From: Lachnospiraceae bacterium UBA3821
GTDB lineage: Bacteria; Bacillota; Clostridia; Lachnospirales; Lachnospiraceae
Direction: 5' to 3'
DNA length: 5,657 bases
NCBI GenBank assembly: GCA_002368865.1
Contig: DFDT01000164.1
Location: 1 to 5,657, forward strand
A model generated the notes under the pieces. It searched no databases, was not told where the DNA came from, and was given only the letters and a program-made list of their open reading frames with translations. A program made the translations under genes and the position numbers. Positions 1-5,468 of the stretch are shown here, one piece after another (positions within the stretch are counted from its first letter, which is position 1; each line of letters opens with the position of its first letter).

Positions 1-527
1 GCGATGGGTGCCTTGGCCGTCAGTTTCCGATAGCCCCTTTTATGTAAAGACTCACCGGTGCTGTCCAACCCCACCGTGACCTCGTCCTTCATCAGGAAAA
101 CGCGGATAGGAAAACGCTCCCCGTCCTCCGCAAACCAATCTACATGATAAATCCCTTTCAGGCGATCCACCATGGCTTTTTTCATGATGGACTGAATGTC
201 CGACGGACTGAACAGCTTGGATTTCACGCTTGCCGCCTTGGTCACCCAGAATTTTCCGTTCACGGGAATATATTCCTCCCAGGGCAGCGCTTTCGTCCCC
301 TGAAACAGTTCTTCGAAGGTCTCCGCATGGAAACTGCCTATTTTGATCAGAATACGCTCCGCAGTGCGCAGAAATACATTGGCACGACACAATGCCTCCT
401 CGTCCCCGAAGAACGTCACTCTGCCGTCCGCAACCTCCGTAACATCATATCCCAGATCTATAATTTCCCGCTTTAAAACCGCTTCCATGCCAAAATGGCA
501 GGGCGCAATCAATTCAAATTTTCGCAT
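1..527 (-). CDS. THUMP-domain class I SAM-dependent rRNA methyltransferase (RlmL/YpsC-like), N-terminal part
   Basis: The reading frame is open from ATG at 527 to the window edge, giving about 175 residues of a protein that in this family is usually around 380 aa. The product begins MRKFELIAPCHFGMEAVLKRE, the family start, in which the N-terminal ferredoxin-like part leads into a THUMP RNA-binding domain (about residues 55-160). The segment near residues 153-168, with DSTGESLHKRGYR, is the conserved link between the THUMP domain and the methyltransferase domain, and continues into KAPIA. The SAM-binding motifs and the NPPY-type catalytic motif would lie beyond base 1 and cannot be checked. 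Related enzymes methylate a guanine N2 in 23S rRNA in the cytoplasm; the exact target here is inferred. The gene has its own promoter at 573-601 and a short leader of about 40 nt. A weak GGGA lies upstream of the ATG. Confidence 0.9.
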   Translation of the reverse strand, partial: MRKFELIAPCHFGMEAVLKREIIDLGYDVTEVADGRVTFFGDEEALCRANVFLRTAERILIKIGSFHAETFEELFQGTKALPWEEYIPVNGKFWVTKAASVKSKLFSPSDIQSIMKKAMVDRLKGIYHVDWFAEDGERFPIRVFLMKDEVTVGLDSTGESLHKRGYRKLTAKAPI

Positions 528-572
528 CTCTCTATTTCCCTTATCCAATGCTTTCCAGCCTGTATCTTTTTT

Positions 573-601
573 AGTATATCCGTTTTAGCGGATTATGTAA
601 A
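573..601 (-). promoter_or_regulatory. sigma-A promoter of the THUMP methyltransferase gene
   Basis: On the minus strand, TTTACA (596-601) and TATACT (573-578) are separated by exactly 17 bp (579-595). Each hexamer matches the consensus in 5 of 6 positions. The predicted transcription start near 566 leaves a leader of about 39 nt before the ATG at 527. The promoter sits directly after the terminator of the preceding small gene, so the methyltransferase appears to be an independent transcription unit. Confidence 0.75.
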
Positions 602-631
602 GTCCCAGACCCGAAAGGTCGTCATATCACC

Positions 632-660
632 AAAAGAGGACGCCCGAAAGCGTCCCCTCC
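632..660 (-). terminator. intrinsic terminator after the Asn-rich small gene
   Basis: On the minus strand, GGACGC (655-650) pairs with GCGTCC (643-638). A T·G pair closes a TTCG tetraloop inside, and G·T or A-T pairs extend the stem outward. The stem is followed by TCTTTT. It lies 27 nt after the stop at 687 and may also end read-through transcripts from the SPFH operon, which has no clear terminator of its own. Confidence 0.75.
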
Positions 661-686
661 CTGATGTCCATTCACTCCTGCACAGC

Positions 687-860
687 TTAGTTGTTGTTCT
701 TTTTCTGATTGTTCTTGTTGTTTGCACTGTTCTTGGTGCTGTCCTTGCAATCCTTGCTTGCGTTCTTGGAACAATCCTTGGAACTGTTATTGTAGCTGTC
801 GTTGTAGTTATTGTTGTCGCTGTAATTGTTGTCGTAGTTGTTCTGATTATTATTGGACAT
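687..860 (-). CDS. 57-aa asparagine-rich hypothetical protein
   Basis: ATG at 858-860 has a perfect AGGAGG 9 nt upstream; the frame ends with TAA at 687-689. The 57-residue product begins MSNNNQNNYDNNYSDNNNY and contains 22 Asn, 9 Ser, 8 Lys, 6 Asp and 4 Tyr, with no Leu, Ile, Val, Phe or Trp, so it should be disordered and soluble. Tyr appears spaced through the N-terminal part (residues 9, 13, 19, 23). The centre repeats a Ser/Thr-Lys-Asp/Asn-x unit and holds two Cys at 30 and 38, each in a KDC context. I do not recognise a named family. Small hydrophilic proteins of this composition occur in spore-forming Clostridia, so a spore-associated role is possible but is only a guess. It lies 101 bp after the SPFH gene and is followed by its own terminator. 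The strong RBS, clean stop and terminator are the main evidence that it is real. Confidence 0.7.
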   Translation of the reverse strand: MSNNNQNNYDNNYSDNNNYNDSYNNSSKDCSKNASKDCKDSTKNSANNKNNQKKNNN

Positions 861-870
861 TTTGAATTTT

Positions 871-897
871 CCTCCTGCTTGTTTTTAGTTACAGGAG
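871..897 (-). promoter_or_regulatory. RBS of the Asn-rich gene within a possible sequestering stem
   Basis: The SD AGGAGG (876-871) overlaps CAGGAG (877-872), whose exact complement CTCCTG lies just upstream in the mRNA (897-892), leaving a 14-nt AU-rich loop. Folding this 6-bp stem would hide the SD. Whether it regulates translation is inference. Confidence 0.4.
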
Positions 898-920
898 TAG
901 TATTTCACAGATGTCAGCAA

Positions 921-949
921 ATTATCCGTATAAAATAAAAATATTTTAA
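921..949 (-). promoter_or_regulatory. candidate promoter of the Asn-rich gene
   Basis: TTAAAA (944-949) and GATAAT (921-926) are 17 bp apart on the minus strand, within an AT-rich stretch. The -35 matches in only 4 of 6 positions, and AT-rich DNA gives chance matches. The position, 61 nt before the start codon, is sensible. A sporulation sigma factor cannot be excluded, but I could not find a convincing SigE/SigG/SigK box. Confidence 0.35.
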
Positions 950-961
950 CTTACGATTTGC

Positions 962-2353
962 TTAATTATTATCTTTCCGCTTTCTGCCGCAATCCGGACA
1001 GAATTTGCTGGTAATTCCCCTGGCACCGCATTCGCAGTCCCAGCTCTCGCCAGCAGCACTGCCCGCTGCACTATTCACGGCATTTGCCCTGCTGGTGCCG
1101 CAGTCGGGACAGAAATTGGTCGTGATACCTGTTTTACCACAGACCGGGCACACCCAGGCATTCTGCCCATTGCCCTGCGCCACGTTCCCCTGTACCACAT
1201 TGCCGAAGCCTGCACCGACCTGTGCGGACTGCTCCATCAGCGGATTCAGCGCGTCCTTGGTCATGTTGATCACGCCGCCCATGGCGCCCAACGTCACGCC
1301 AAGCCCTGCGAGCTCGCCGAGTCCGCCGCCTATGCCGCCGCCATTGCCTCCGCCGCCGTTTCCGCCGGTGATTCCGTTCTGCATGGCCTCCAGACCAACC
1401 TGTCTCGCAGTTTCCTGCTGATAGGTGTAGCCTTTCATCTTCATCTCCTGGGCTTCCGCCTCCGCCTGCATCCTGTAGGTATCCGCTTCCGCCTGCGCCT
1501 TGATCCGCAGGGCATCTGCTTCTCCCTGGGCATTCACCGTTTTCAGCTGCGCCGCCGTCTGCGCCTCCACCAGCTTCCTGCCCTGTGCAGCCTCCGCCTC
1601 GGCTCTCCGCACTTCCTCCTCACGCACCTTCAGCGTCCGGTCTGCAAACTGCTGCTTCAGCCGCATGAAATTCGGATCATCATCCGGAGTCATGATGCTG
1701 GTCACATAGAATTCCGGCATGATCAGGCCGTACTCGACCAGCGTCTCGTTGATGATATCACGTAATTCTTCCGAGAGTCCGTCCAGATAGGAATCGATCT
1801 CCAGAATGTTGATGTTCTGCTCCTTGATCACCCGGGCCAGATTGGATTTCACTTTATTCATGACAAGAGACTTAAATTTACCCGTACCGTAAGTCAGCCC
1901 CTCGCCCAGCACATCACTCTGCAGCAGACCGTCCGTGGTGCCCACCAGCTTCAGAATCAGCTTACGGGAATCGTTCACCCGCAGATTAAAGTTTCCGCTG
2001 GCACCGATCTCCAAATGCAGCCCCGAGGCCGGATCAAACAGGCGCACCTTGCTGTCCGTTCCCCATTTGATGCCCATCTGGGTGGTCAGATTGATGAAAT
2101 ATACCTCAGCGTGGAACACATTCTCGCCGCCTGTGCCGAGCTTGATCACCTCACGCAAAAGCGGTATGTTCATCGTCTCCAGCGTGTGCCTGCCGGCTCT
2201 GAAGAGATCCAGCGCGCGCCCGTCCTTAAAGAAAAGTGCCTCCTGCGTCTCATGCACGATCAGCTGCGTGCCGAAATTAAAATCCTCCTTCGGATGCTTG
2301 TAGGCCAGCACCTCATTACTGCCCTCATACTGAATGACACTGATCAGTTCCAA
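962..2353 (-). CDS. SPFH/Band-7 (virion-core-like, YdjI family) protein with two C-terminal zinc ribbons
   Basis: A 463-aa protein. Residues 1-230 match the SPFH form seen in B. subtilis YdjI and in proteins annotated as virion core protein (for example DFNFGTQLIVHETQEALFF, then MGIKWGTDSKVR and IGASGNFNLRV). Residues 231-325 are a long Ala/Glu/Gln/Lys helix, probably coiled coil, as in oligomeric SPFH scaffolds. Residues 328-362 are a Gly-rich linker. Two zinc ribbons follow: C402/C405/C415/C418 and C440/C442/C452/C455, the second starting with CxCG rather than CxxC. There is no signal peptide or clear TM segment, so membrane attachment probably comes through oligomers or partners. The start is a TTG at 2353: the SD GGGAG overlaps the previous gene's stop with 7-nt spacing, and the family begins at this point. 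It lies only 4 nt after the upstream gene. A membrane-organising or stress role is inferred from YdjI, whose B. subtilis operon contains a PspA-type protein. No intrinsic terminator follows. Confidence 0.9.
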   Translation of the reverse strand: MELISVIQYEGSNEVLAYKHPKEDFNFGTQLIVHETQEALFFKDGRALDLFRAGRHTLETMNIPLLREVIKLGTGGENVFHAEVYFINLTTQMGIKWGTDSKVRLFDPASGLHLEIGASGNFNLRVNDSRKLILKLVGTTDGLLQSDVLGEGLTYGTGKFKSLVMNKVKSNLARVIKEQNINILEIDSYLDGLSEELRDIINETLVEYGLIMPEFYVTSIMTPDDDPNFMRLKQQFADRTLKVREEEVRRAEAEAAQGRKLVEAQTAAQLKTVNAQGEADALRIKAQAEADTYRMQAEAEAQEMKMKGYTYQQETARQVGLEAMQNGITGGNGGGGNGGGIGGGLGELAGLGVTLGAMGGVINMTKDALNPLMEQSAQVGAGFGNVVQGNVAQGNGQNAWVCPVCGKTGITTNFCPDCGTSRANAVNSAAGSAAGESWDCECGARGITSKFCPDCGRKRKDNN

Positions 2354-2357
2354 GTCT

Positions 2358-3137
2358 TCACTCCCTTTCCGCTAAAACAGCCAATAAGATAACGATTCCC
2401 AAGGGAACTCCCACGGCGATTGCCGCCGCAAGCCCCGTACTTACATGAAAACCATACGCCAATACCAAAAACAGCAAGAGCGGCACCAACAAAAGAAACG
2501 ACGCGATCTCCACGATGACAGACAACGTACCGTCAAGATAGACCGCATAGCCAAGCCCTGCCGTACCTGCCAGAAAGGCCGGTATGGTAAGCCCCACAGG
2601 CACCTCCAACTTTTCCTTTAGGAACAGGCACGCGATCGCAGGAATGATCATCCCCACGACAATTGCATACGGGATACGCCTTTTGCGCGCGGCGGCAATC
2701 TCCGCCAGACATTGCTCGATCTTCTCGTCCGCATCTTTCATGCCTTTCACTTTTTCAAATTCTGAGAGCGCTTTGCGGAAGGCCTCTTTTTCAAAATGCG
2801 CTTTGGCAGTGGCGTAGTGCTTCGCCCGCTCCGCCCGCGCCTGCCCTTCTTTGCTGAGACGCATCAGATCCGAAGCAATCTCATCCGAATGCTTGACACA
2901 TTCCATGGCAGCGCTTTTATACAGAAGGATCGCCTGCCCCGCCTGTACCGCATCCTCTTTGTCTGCCAGCAATTCATTTGCCCGATTCAGTTTTTCAACC
3001 ACAAAGGAATAATCCTTGTAATTCGGCACCAGCTCCGCCATCGACCACCGATTGCCGCAATTTTCACAGATGCACGCGCCGATCAGATAGTCGTTTGCAA
3101 TGTCTCCGCCGCAGATCTTACATTTCAAAGAAGGCAT
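2358..3137 (-). CDS. membrane protein with N-terminal zinc ribbon, helical (TPR-like) region and four TM segments
   Basis: A 259-aa protein. The N-terminus holds a zinc ribbon with C6/C9 and C24/C27 (an extra Cys at 22). Residues 40-150 are charged and helical, with a TPR-like repeat near residues 105-145 (HYATAKAHFEKEAFRKALSE). Four hydrophobic segments follow at about 155-173, 180-200, 205-230 and 233-256, ending in AERE. The predicted layout is a cytoplasmic zinc-ribbon/helical head on a membrane anchor. A GTG at 3146 gives 3 more residues, but GGGAG lies 8 nt before the ATG at 3137 and directly against the GTG, so the ATG is chosen. Its stop lies 4 nt from the TTG of the SPFH gene, whose SD overlaps this stop, implying translational coupling. 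The arrangement recalls B. subtilis YdjG/YdjH beside YdjI, also zinc-ribbon membrane proteins. The exact function is unknown; a membrane partner for the SPFH protein is the best inference. Confidence 0.85.
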   Translation of the reverse strand: MPSLKCKICGGDIANDYLIGACICENCGNRWSMAELVPNYKDYSFVVEKLNRANELLADKEDAVQAGQAILLYKSAAMECVKHSDEIASDLMRLSKEGQARAERAKHYATAKAHFEKEAFRKALSEFEKVKGMKDADEKIEQCLAEIAAARKRRIPYAIVVGMIIPAIACLFLKEKLEVPVGLTIPAFLAGTAGLGYAVYLDGTLSVIVEIASFLLLVPLLLFLVLAYGFHVSTGLAAAIAVGVPLGIVILLAVLAERE

Positions 3138-3168
3138 GTTCCACACTCCCGCATAGGTTGTTGTATTC

Positions 3169-3197
3169 AGTGTAGCTTATTTTTGCAGACAGGTCAA
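3169..3197 (-). promoter_or_regulatory. sigma-A promoter of the zinc-ribbon/SPFH operon
   Basis: TTGACC (3192-3197, 5 of 6 matches) and TACACT (3169-3174, 4 of 6) are separated by exactly 17 bp on the minus strand. The predicted start near 3162 gives a leader of about 25 nt to the ATG at 3137. The promoter begins only about 15 bp after the U-rich end of the preceding terminator. Confidence 0.75.
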
Positions 3198-3210
3198 GCG
3201 TACAGCCTGC

Positions 3211-3256
3211 CATAAAAATAAGTCCATGCAGTAGGATACTCCCTGCATGGACTTAT
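3211..3256 (-). terminator. strong intrinsic terminator after the HAAS gene
   Basis: Perfect 14-bp inverted arms at 3243-3256 and 3218-3231 (ATAAGTCCATGCAG and its complement) enclose an 11-nt loop. On the minus strand the stem runs into a TTATTTTTAT tract. It begins immediately after the TGA of the HAAS gene. The plus-strand side has no U-tract, so it acts in the minus direction. Confidence 0.9.
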
Positions 3257-3745
3257 TCAGTTCAGCCAGTCCCGGAACAGTTTCACCAGAAAGACCACTA
3301 TGACCATCACGATGATGAGCGGTGCAAAGGATGCCAAAATAGAAACCACCGCACTCAACACCACAAATACGATCACAACCGTCAGCGTGATCAGCAGCCA
3401 CCTCGGCATTCTCTGTAACACGCCGAGCAATCCGCCCATACGGTATCCGCTGTATTCCGCCTGTGAGCCTCCGTAACTGTAACTGCCTTGTGCAGTATGG
3501 CCTCCCGCATCATACTCATACTCTCCGCCTACACCGGAGCTCTCCGATCCGCTGGTCTGGATGATCGTGCGGGCGATCAGTCTGGGATCTCCCAATGACG
3601 CCAGCACTTCCTCCTCGCTCTTCCCCTTGCGGATCTCCGTATTGATATAATCCTGATAATAGCTTGCCGTCTCCTCGACCTTTGATGCCGGGATCCTTCC
3701 ATTCAGAGCAGTACGCAGTCTGTCAATAAATTCCTGTTTACTCAT
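3257..3745 (-). CDS. HAAS-domain (DUF1700-like) membrane protein
   Basis: A 162-aa protein starting MSKQEFIDRLRTAL. Residues 1-62 form a HAAS/DUF1700 domain: N-terminal helix, an ETASYYQDYINTEIRKGKSEEEVLASLGDP core and a terminal helix. Residues 63-103 are a Gly/Ser/Tyr-rich linker (repeated YGG, YSG, YEY). Two TM segments follow at about 115-137 and 139-157, then a short basic tail. The frame is open upstream to 3862, but the ATG at 3745 matches the family start and overlaps the upstream stop as ATGA, so initiation is probably coupled to the preceding gene; AAGGA lies rather far upstream (14 nt). Relatives are often encoded next to a PadR-type repressor, which is absent here. The molecular role of the family is poorly defined, and signalling between domains at the membrane is inferred. 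Confidence 0.85.
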   Translation of the reverse strand: MSKQEFIDRLRTALNGRIPASKVEETASYYQDYINTEIRKGKSEEEVLASLGDPRLIARTIIQTSGSESSGVGGEYEYDAGGHTAQGSYSYGGSQAEYSGYRMGGLLGVLQRMPRWLLITLTVVIVFVVLSAVVSILASFAPLIIVMVIVVFLVKLFRDWLN

Positions 3746-4131
3746 TGCAACTGATCCATTCCTTCTCCTGATGTGATCCTTCTCAGATATGCCTCCGGAT
3801 CTTTCTGCATCAGATACATGGTGTAAAACGCATTCAACACCATCGCCTCCTTGTTGCAGCACTCTGTATTCTTCCCGATATCCCGCACCAGATTATAGCG
3901 GTCCATCTGCCAGACGTACAGATCCGTCAGCGCATAGCCCTTACATTTTAATTCATCAAGAAATCCATGATGATCCAGATAGTACATGAATTCCTTCATA
4001 AGCCCATCATCAGAAAGAATTCCGCTCCACAGCGCATCCAGCCAATCCGGGCTCTTGCCCGCATATTCGCCCAACGCCAACAGTCCTTCATATGCCCTGA
4101 TCCGCCTTGCATCATATACGACTCCGTTCAC
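3742..4131 (-). CDS. hypothetical protein, about 129 aa, coupled to the HAAS protein
   Basis: I do not recognise this family. The product is soluble and mostly helical, with no TM segment or signal peptide. It is rich in aromatics (DLYVWQMDRYN, LNAFYTMYLMQ) and has three cysteines in or near a possible cluster (one in LKCKG and an adjacent pair in ECCNKE). The start is uncertain. An ATG at 4161 adds 10 residues but lacks a clear SD, and a candidate -10 box overlaps it. The GTG at 4131 has GGGGGG 7 nt upstream and is preferred. The stop overlaps the ATG of the HAAS gene by 4 bp (ATGA), so the two proteins are probably made together and may interact. The gap to the CDF stop is about 110 bp with no convincing terminator, so some transcription may also arrive from that gene. 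Confidence 0.75.
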   Translation of the reverse strand: MNGVVYDARRIRAYEGLLALGEYAGKSPDWLDALWSGILSDDGLMKEFMYYLDHHGFLDELKCKGYALTDLYVWQMDRYNLVRDIGKNTECCNKEAMVLNAFYTMYLMQKDPEAYLRRITSGEGMDQLQ

Positions 4132-4159
4132 GGAATATCCCCCCGCATTGTTTTGTTTC

Positions 4160-4188
4160 ATTCTATCACAACAGAAATTGACAGTAAA
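4160..4188 (-). promoter_or_regulatory. candidate promoter for the hypothetical/HAAS pair
   Basis: TTTACT (4183-4188, 4 of 6) and TAGAAT (4160-4165, 5 of 6) are 17 bp apart on the minus strand. The -10 overlaps the upstream ATG at 4161, and the predicted start near 4153 lies downstream of it. This fits translation from the GTG at 4131. Confidence 0.5.
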
Positions 4189-4240
4189 TAATAGAAACGG
4201 AAAGGATTTCTAAATTTTTTATAAATCTATATCTTGGCAA

Positions 4241-5167
4241 TTACATTTTCGTCTGAACATCATATTGATAACCGGCCGGATTGACATGGATCATCACATG
4301 TTTAATATCCGGATAGGTCTTCTCGATCCCATCGTGTATCCGCTCCGCTATGTCATGCGCCTCCTGTAAACGCATATCCCCATCCGCATTGATCTCCAGC
4401 TCCACATAGATCCTCTCTCCGAACTTTCTGGTGCGCAGAAGGTCTATACCAATCTCCTGATGCTCCGCCTCTGCAAACTGAAGAACAAATTTCCGCAGAT
4501 CCGCCTCAAATTCCTCGTCGCATGAGGTATCCAGCATTTTCTCGATCGCATCCCGAAAGATTCCCACCGCAACGCCCAGGATCATGATACAGATGATGAT
4601 ACCGGCGATCTGATCCAGCACCGGGAATCCATGTCTCGCACCGATGATCCCGATCAGCGCCCCGATGGAAGACAGCGCATCCGAGCGGTGGTGCCACGCA
4701 TCCGCCTTGAACGCGCTTGACTTCAATTTACGGGCATAATGCATGGTATACCAGAACATTGCTTCCTTCACCGCAATGGACAGCGCTGCGGCGATCACCG
4801 GCAATATTCCCGGCAGCTGCAGCGCTTTATAGCTGCCGTTCCAAATGGCCTGCACACAGTTCCACCCGATCCCGACCCCCGTCATAAACAGAACAACCGC
4901 CAAAAGCAGCGAAGCCACGCACTCCAGCCTCTCATGACCGTACGGGTGCTTCCCGTCCGCTTCCTTTTTGGAAATAGAAACGCCGATAAATGCGATCAAC
5001 GTGGCGAACACATCCGACAGCGTGTGGATACTGTCGGACACCATTGCGGCGGAATGTCCCAAAATTCCCGCAAGCACTTTAAAGACTGCCAGAAATATAT
5101 TTCCCAAAATTCCAACCGCCGCCAGCCTGGCGGTCACATGCTTCACATGCTTTGCTTCTTTCTCCAT
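4241..5167 (-). CDS. cation diffusion facilitator (CDF) metal exporter, probably Co/Ni (or Zn) efflux
   Basis: A 308-aa protein, the usual CDF size. Six TM segments span about residues 13-206. The metal site is present: H48-x3-D52 in TM2 (DSIHTLSD) and H159-x3-D163 in TM5 (KADAWHHRSDALSS), plus the HPYGHERLE signature at 74-82. The cytoplasmic dimerisation domain (about 212-300) ends with IHVNPAG. The protein should exchange cytosolic divalent metal for protons at the plasma membrane. The His-Asp pairing alone would suggest Zn or mixed specificity. The NiCo-type riboswitch upstream points to Co2+/Ni2+ as inducing and probably exported ions. A TTG at 5191 extends the frame by 8 residues, but the ATG at 5167 has AAGGGG 8 nt upstream followed by GTGATC, both complementary to the 16S tail, so it is chosen. 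Confidence 0.93.
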   Translation of the reverse strand: MEKEAKHVKHVTARLAAVGILGNIFLAVFKVLAGILGHSAAMVSDSIHTLSDVFATLIAFIGVSISKKEADGKHPYGHERLECVASLLLAVVLFMTGVGIGWNCVQAIWNGSYKALQLPGILPVIAAALSIAVKEAMFWYTMHYARKLKSSAFKADAWHHRSDALSSIGALIGIIGARHGFPVLDQIAGIIICIMILGVAVGIFRDAIEKMLDTSCDEEFEADLRKFVLQFAEAEHQEIGIDLLRTRKFGERIYVELEINADGDMRLQEAHDIAERIHDGIEKTYPDIKHVMIHVNPAGYQYDVQTKM

Positions 5168-5199
5168 GATCACCACCCCTTCCCAGTACAAAATATCTC

Positions 5200-5216
5200 A
5201 AATTGCTTTGCAATTT
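5200..5216. repeat. small perfect hairpin in the CDF leader
   Basis: AAATTGC (5200-5206) and GCAATTT (5210-5216) are perfect 7-bp arms around a 3-nt loop, about 17 nt upstream of the CDF SD. It could be an operator or an mRNA hairpin; no function can be assigned. Confidence 0.4.
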
Positions 5217-5219
5217 TCG

Positions 5220-5281
5220 TTTTCGCGGCATTCACCCCATGCGTGCGCAAGCGCCCGCGCGTGGCTCATTGCTCGCGAAAA
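5220..5281. repeat. GC-rich imperfect palindrome, possible dispersed intergenic repeat
   Basis: The ends are exact 8-bp inverted arms (CGCGAAAA and TTTTCGCG). Between them further complementary patches (GCA/TGC, CCA/TGG, GCG/CGC) allow one long imperfect hairpin with a GCGC-TT-GCGC centre. The stretch is far richer in CpG than its AT-rich surroundings, which suggests an inserted REP-like or miniature element. It sits between the second terminator, whose U-tract it overlaps, and the CDF start. Repeat status cannot be shown from one copy. Confidence 0.5.
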
Positions 5282-5307
5282 AAAGCTGCAACACTTCTGT
5301 TTGCAGC
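5278..5307 (-). terminator. second intrinsic terminator in the CDF leader
   Basis: GCTGCAA (5307-5301) pairs perfectly with TTGCAGC (5291-5285). One bulged A and two more pairs close a GAAG loop, and seven T follow (5284-5278). It lies downstream of the riboswitch terminator and does not overlap the aptamer. Confidence 0.8.
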
Positions 5308-5319
5308 CTGCCTTTTGAG

Positions 5320-5361
5320 AAAAAACATCTGCGAAACAATCGTAGCTACTGTCCCGCAGAT
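5320..5361 (-). terminator. riboswitch-controlled terminator of the CDF gene
   Basis: ATCTGCGGGACAG (5361-5349) pairs without a gap over 13 positions (3 wobble) with TTGTTTCGCAGAT (5339-5327) around a 9-nt loop, then G and six T (5325-5320). The 5' arm is the 3' end of the aptamer (P4 3' strand, conserved GGGACAG, start of P1 3' strand), so terminator and aptamer cannot both form. This predicts an ON switch. Confidence 0.85.
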
Positions 5362-5442
5362 ATATGTCTCATACATATATTTGATTCTGCTGTCTGAAAA
5401 GACCCGGCTAATGATCTTACTCACCGCCTGCTCAGTTTGTAC
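5342..5442 (-). ncRNA. NiCo (czcD) cobalt/nickel riboswitch aptamer
   Basis: The minus-strand RNA carries, in order, the blocks I recall for the NiCo riboswitch: ACTGAGCAGGC (5436-5426), then AGCCGGG (5409-5403), then TCTGCGGGACAGT (5360-5348). A four-helix junction can be drawn. P1 is ACTG/CAGT, extended past a 3x3 internal loop by GTA/TAC. P2 is GGTGA (5425-5421) with TCATT (5414-5410). P3 is GTCT/AGAC with a TTTC loop (5403-5392). P4 is GCAGA/TCTGC plus a 7-bp AU-rich extension (5379-5373 with 5367-5361). The class binds Co2+ or Ni2+ cooperatively and activates metal-efflux genes. Here it precedes a CDF exporter, the classic context. The recognition rests on remembered consensus and hand folding, not a covariance search. 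Confidence 0.88.
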
Positions 5443-5459
5443 TGTGGATATGAATTGTA

Positions 5460-5468
5460 ATTGTATCA
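5460..5468 (-). promoter_or_regulatory. candidate extended -10 promoter just before the riboswitch
   Basis: TGATACAAT fits an extended -10 (TGn followed by TACAAT, 5 of 6), with no good -35 at normal spacing. Initiation near 5453 would place the aptamer about 11 nt into the transcript, as is common for riboswitches. It is weaker than the upstream promoter on hexamer match. Confidence 0.3.

Noticed and set aside
52..390. Minus-strand 112-aa frame inside the methyltransferase region
   Set aside because: The frame open to the window edge encodes a recognisable THUMP protein; this one is an out-of-frame shadow.
608..620. Short GACC/GGTC hairpin between the Asn-rich terminator and the methyltransferase promoter
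   Set aside because: Only 4 bp with no adjacent U-tract; expected by chance.
495..938. Plus-strand frame with a long Val/Ile-rich stretch resembling a membrane protein
   Set aside because: It is the antisense of the Asn codons (AAC/AAT read as GTT/ATT) of the Asn-rich gene; it has no RBS and the opposite strand has a perfect SD and terminator.
1005..1421. Plus-strand Pro-rich frame
   Set aside because: Mirror of the Gly-rich linker and zinc ribbons of the SPFH gene; no RBS, and the minus-strand product is a clear family match.
5182..5218. Possible internal promoter (TTGCAA, 17 bp, TGTACT) just before the CDF gene
   Set aside because: Both hexamers match only 4 of 6 positions and initiation would fall on or next to the SD, leaving almost no leader.
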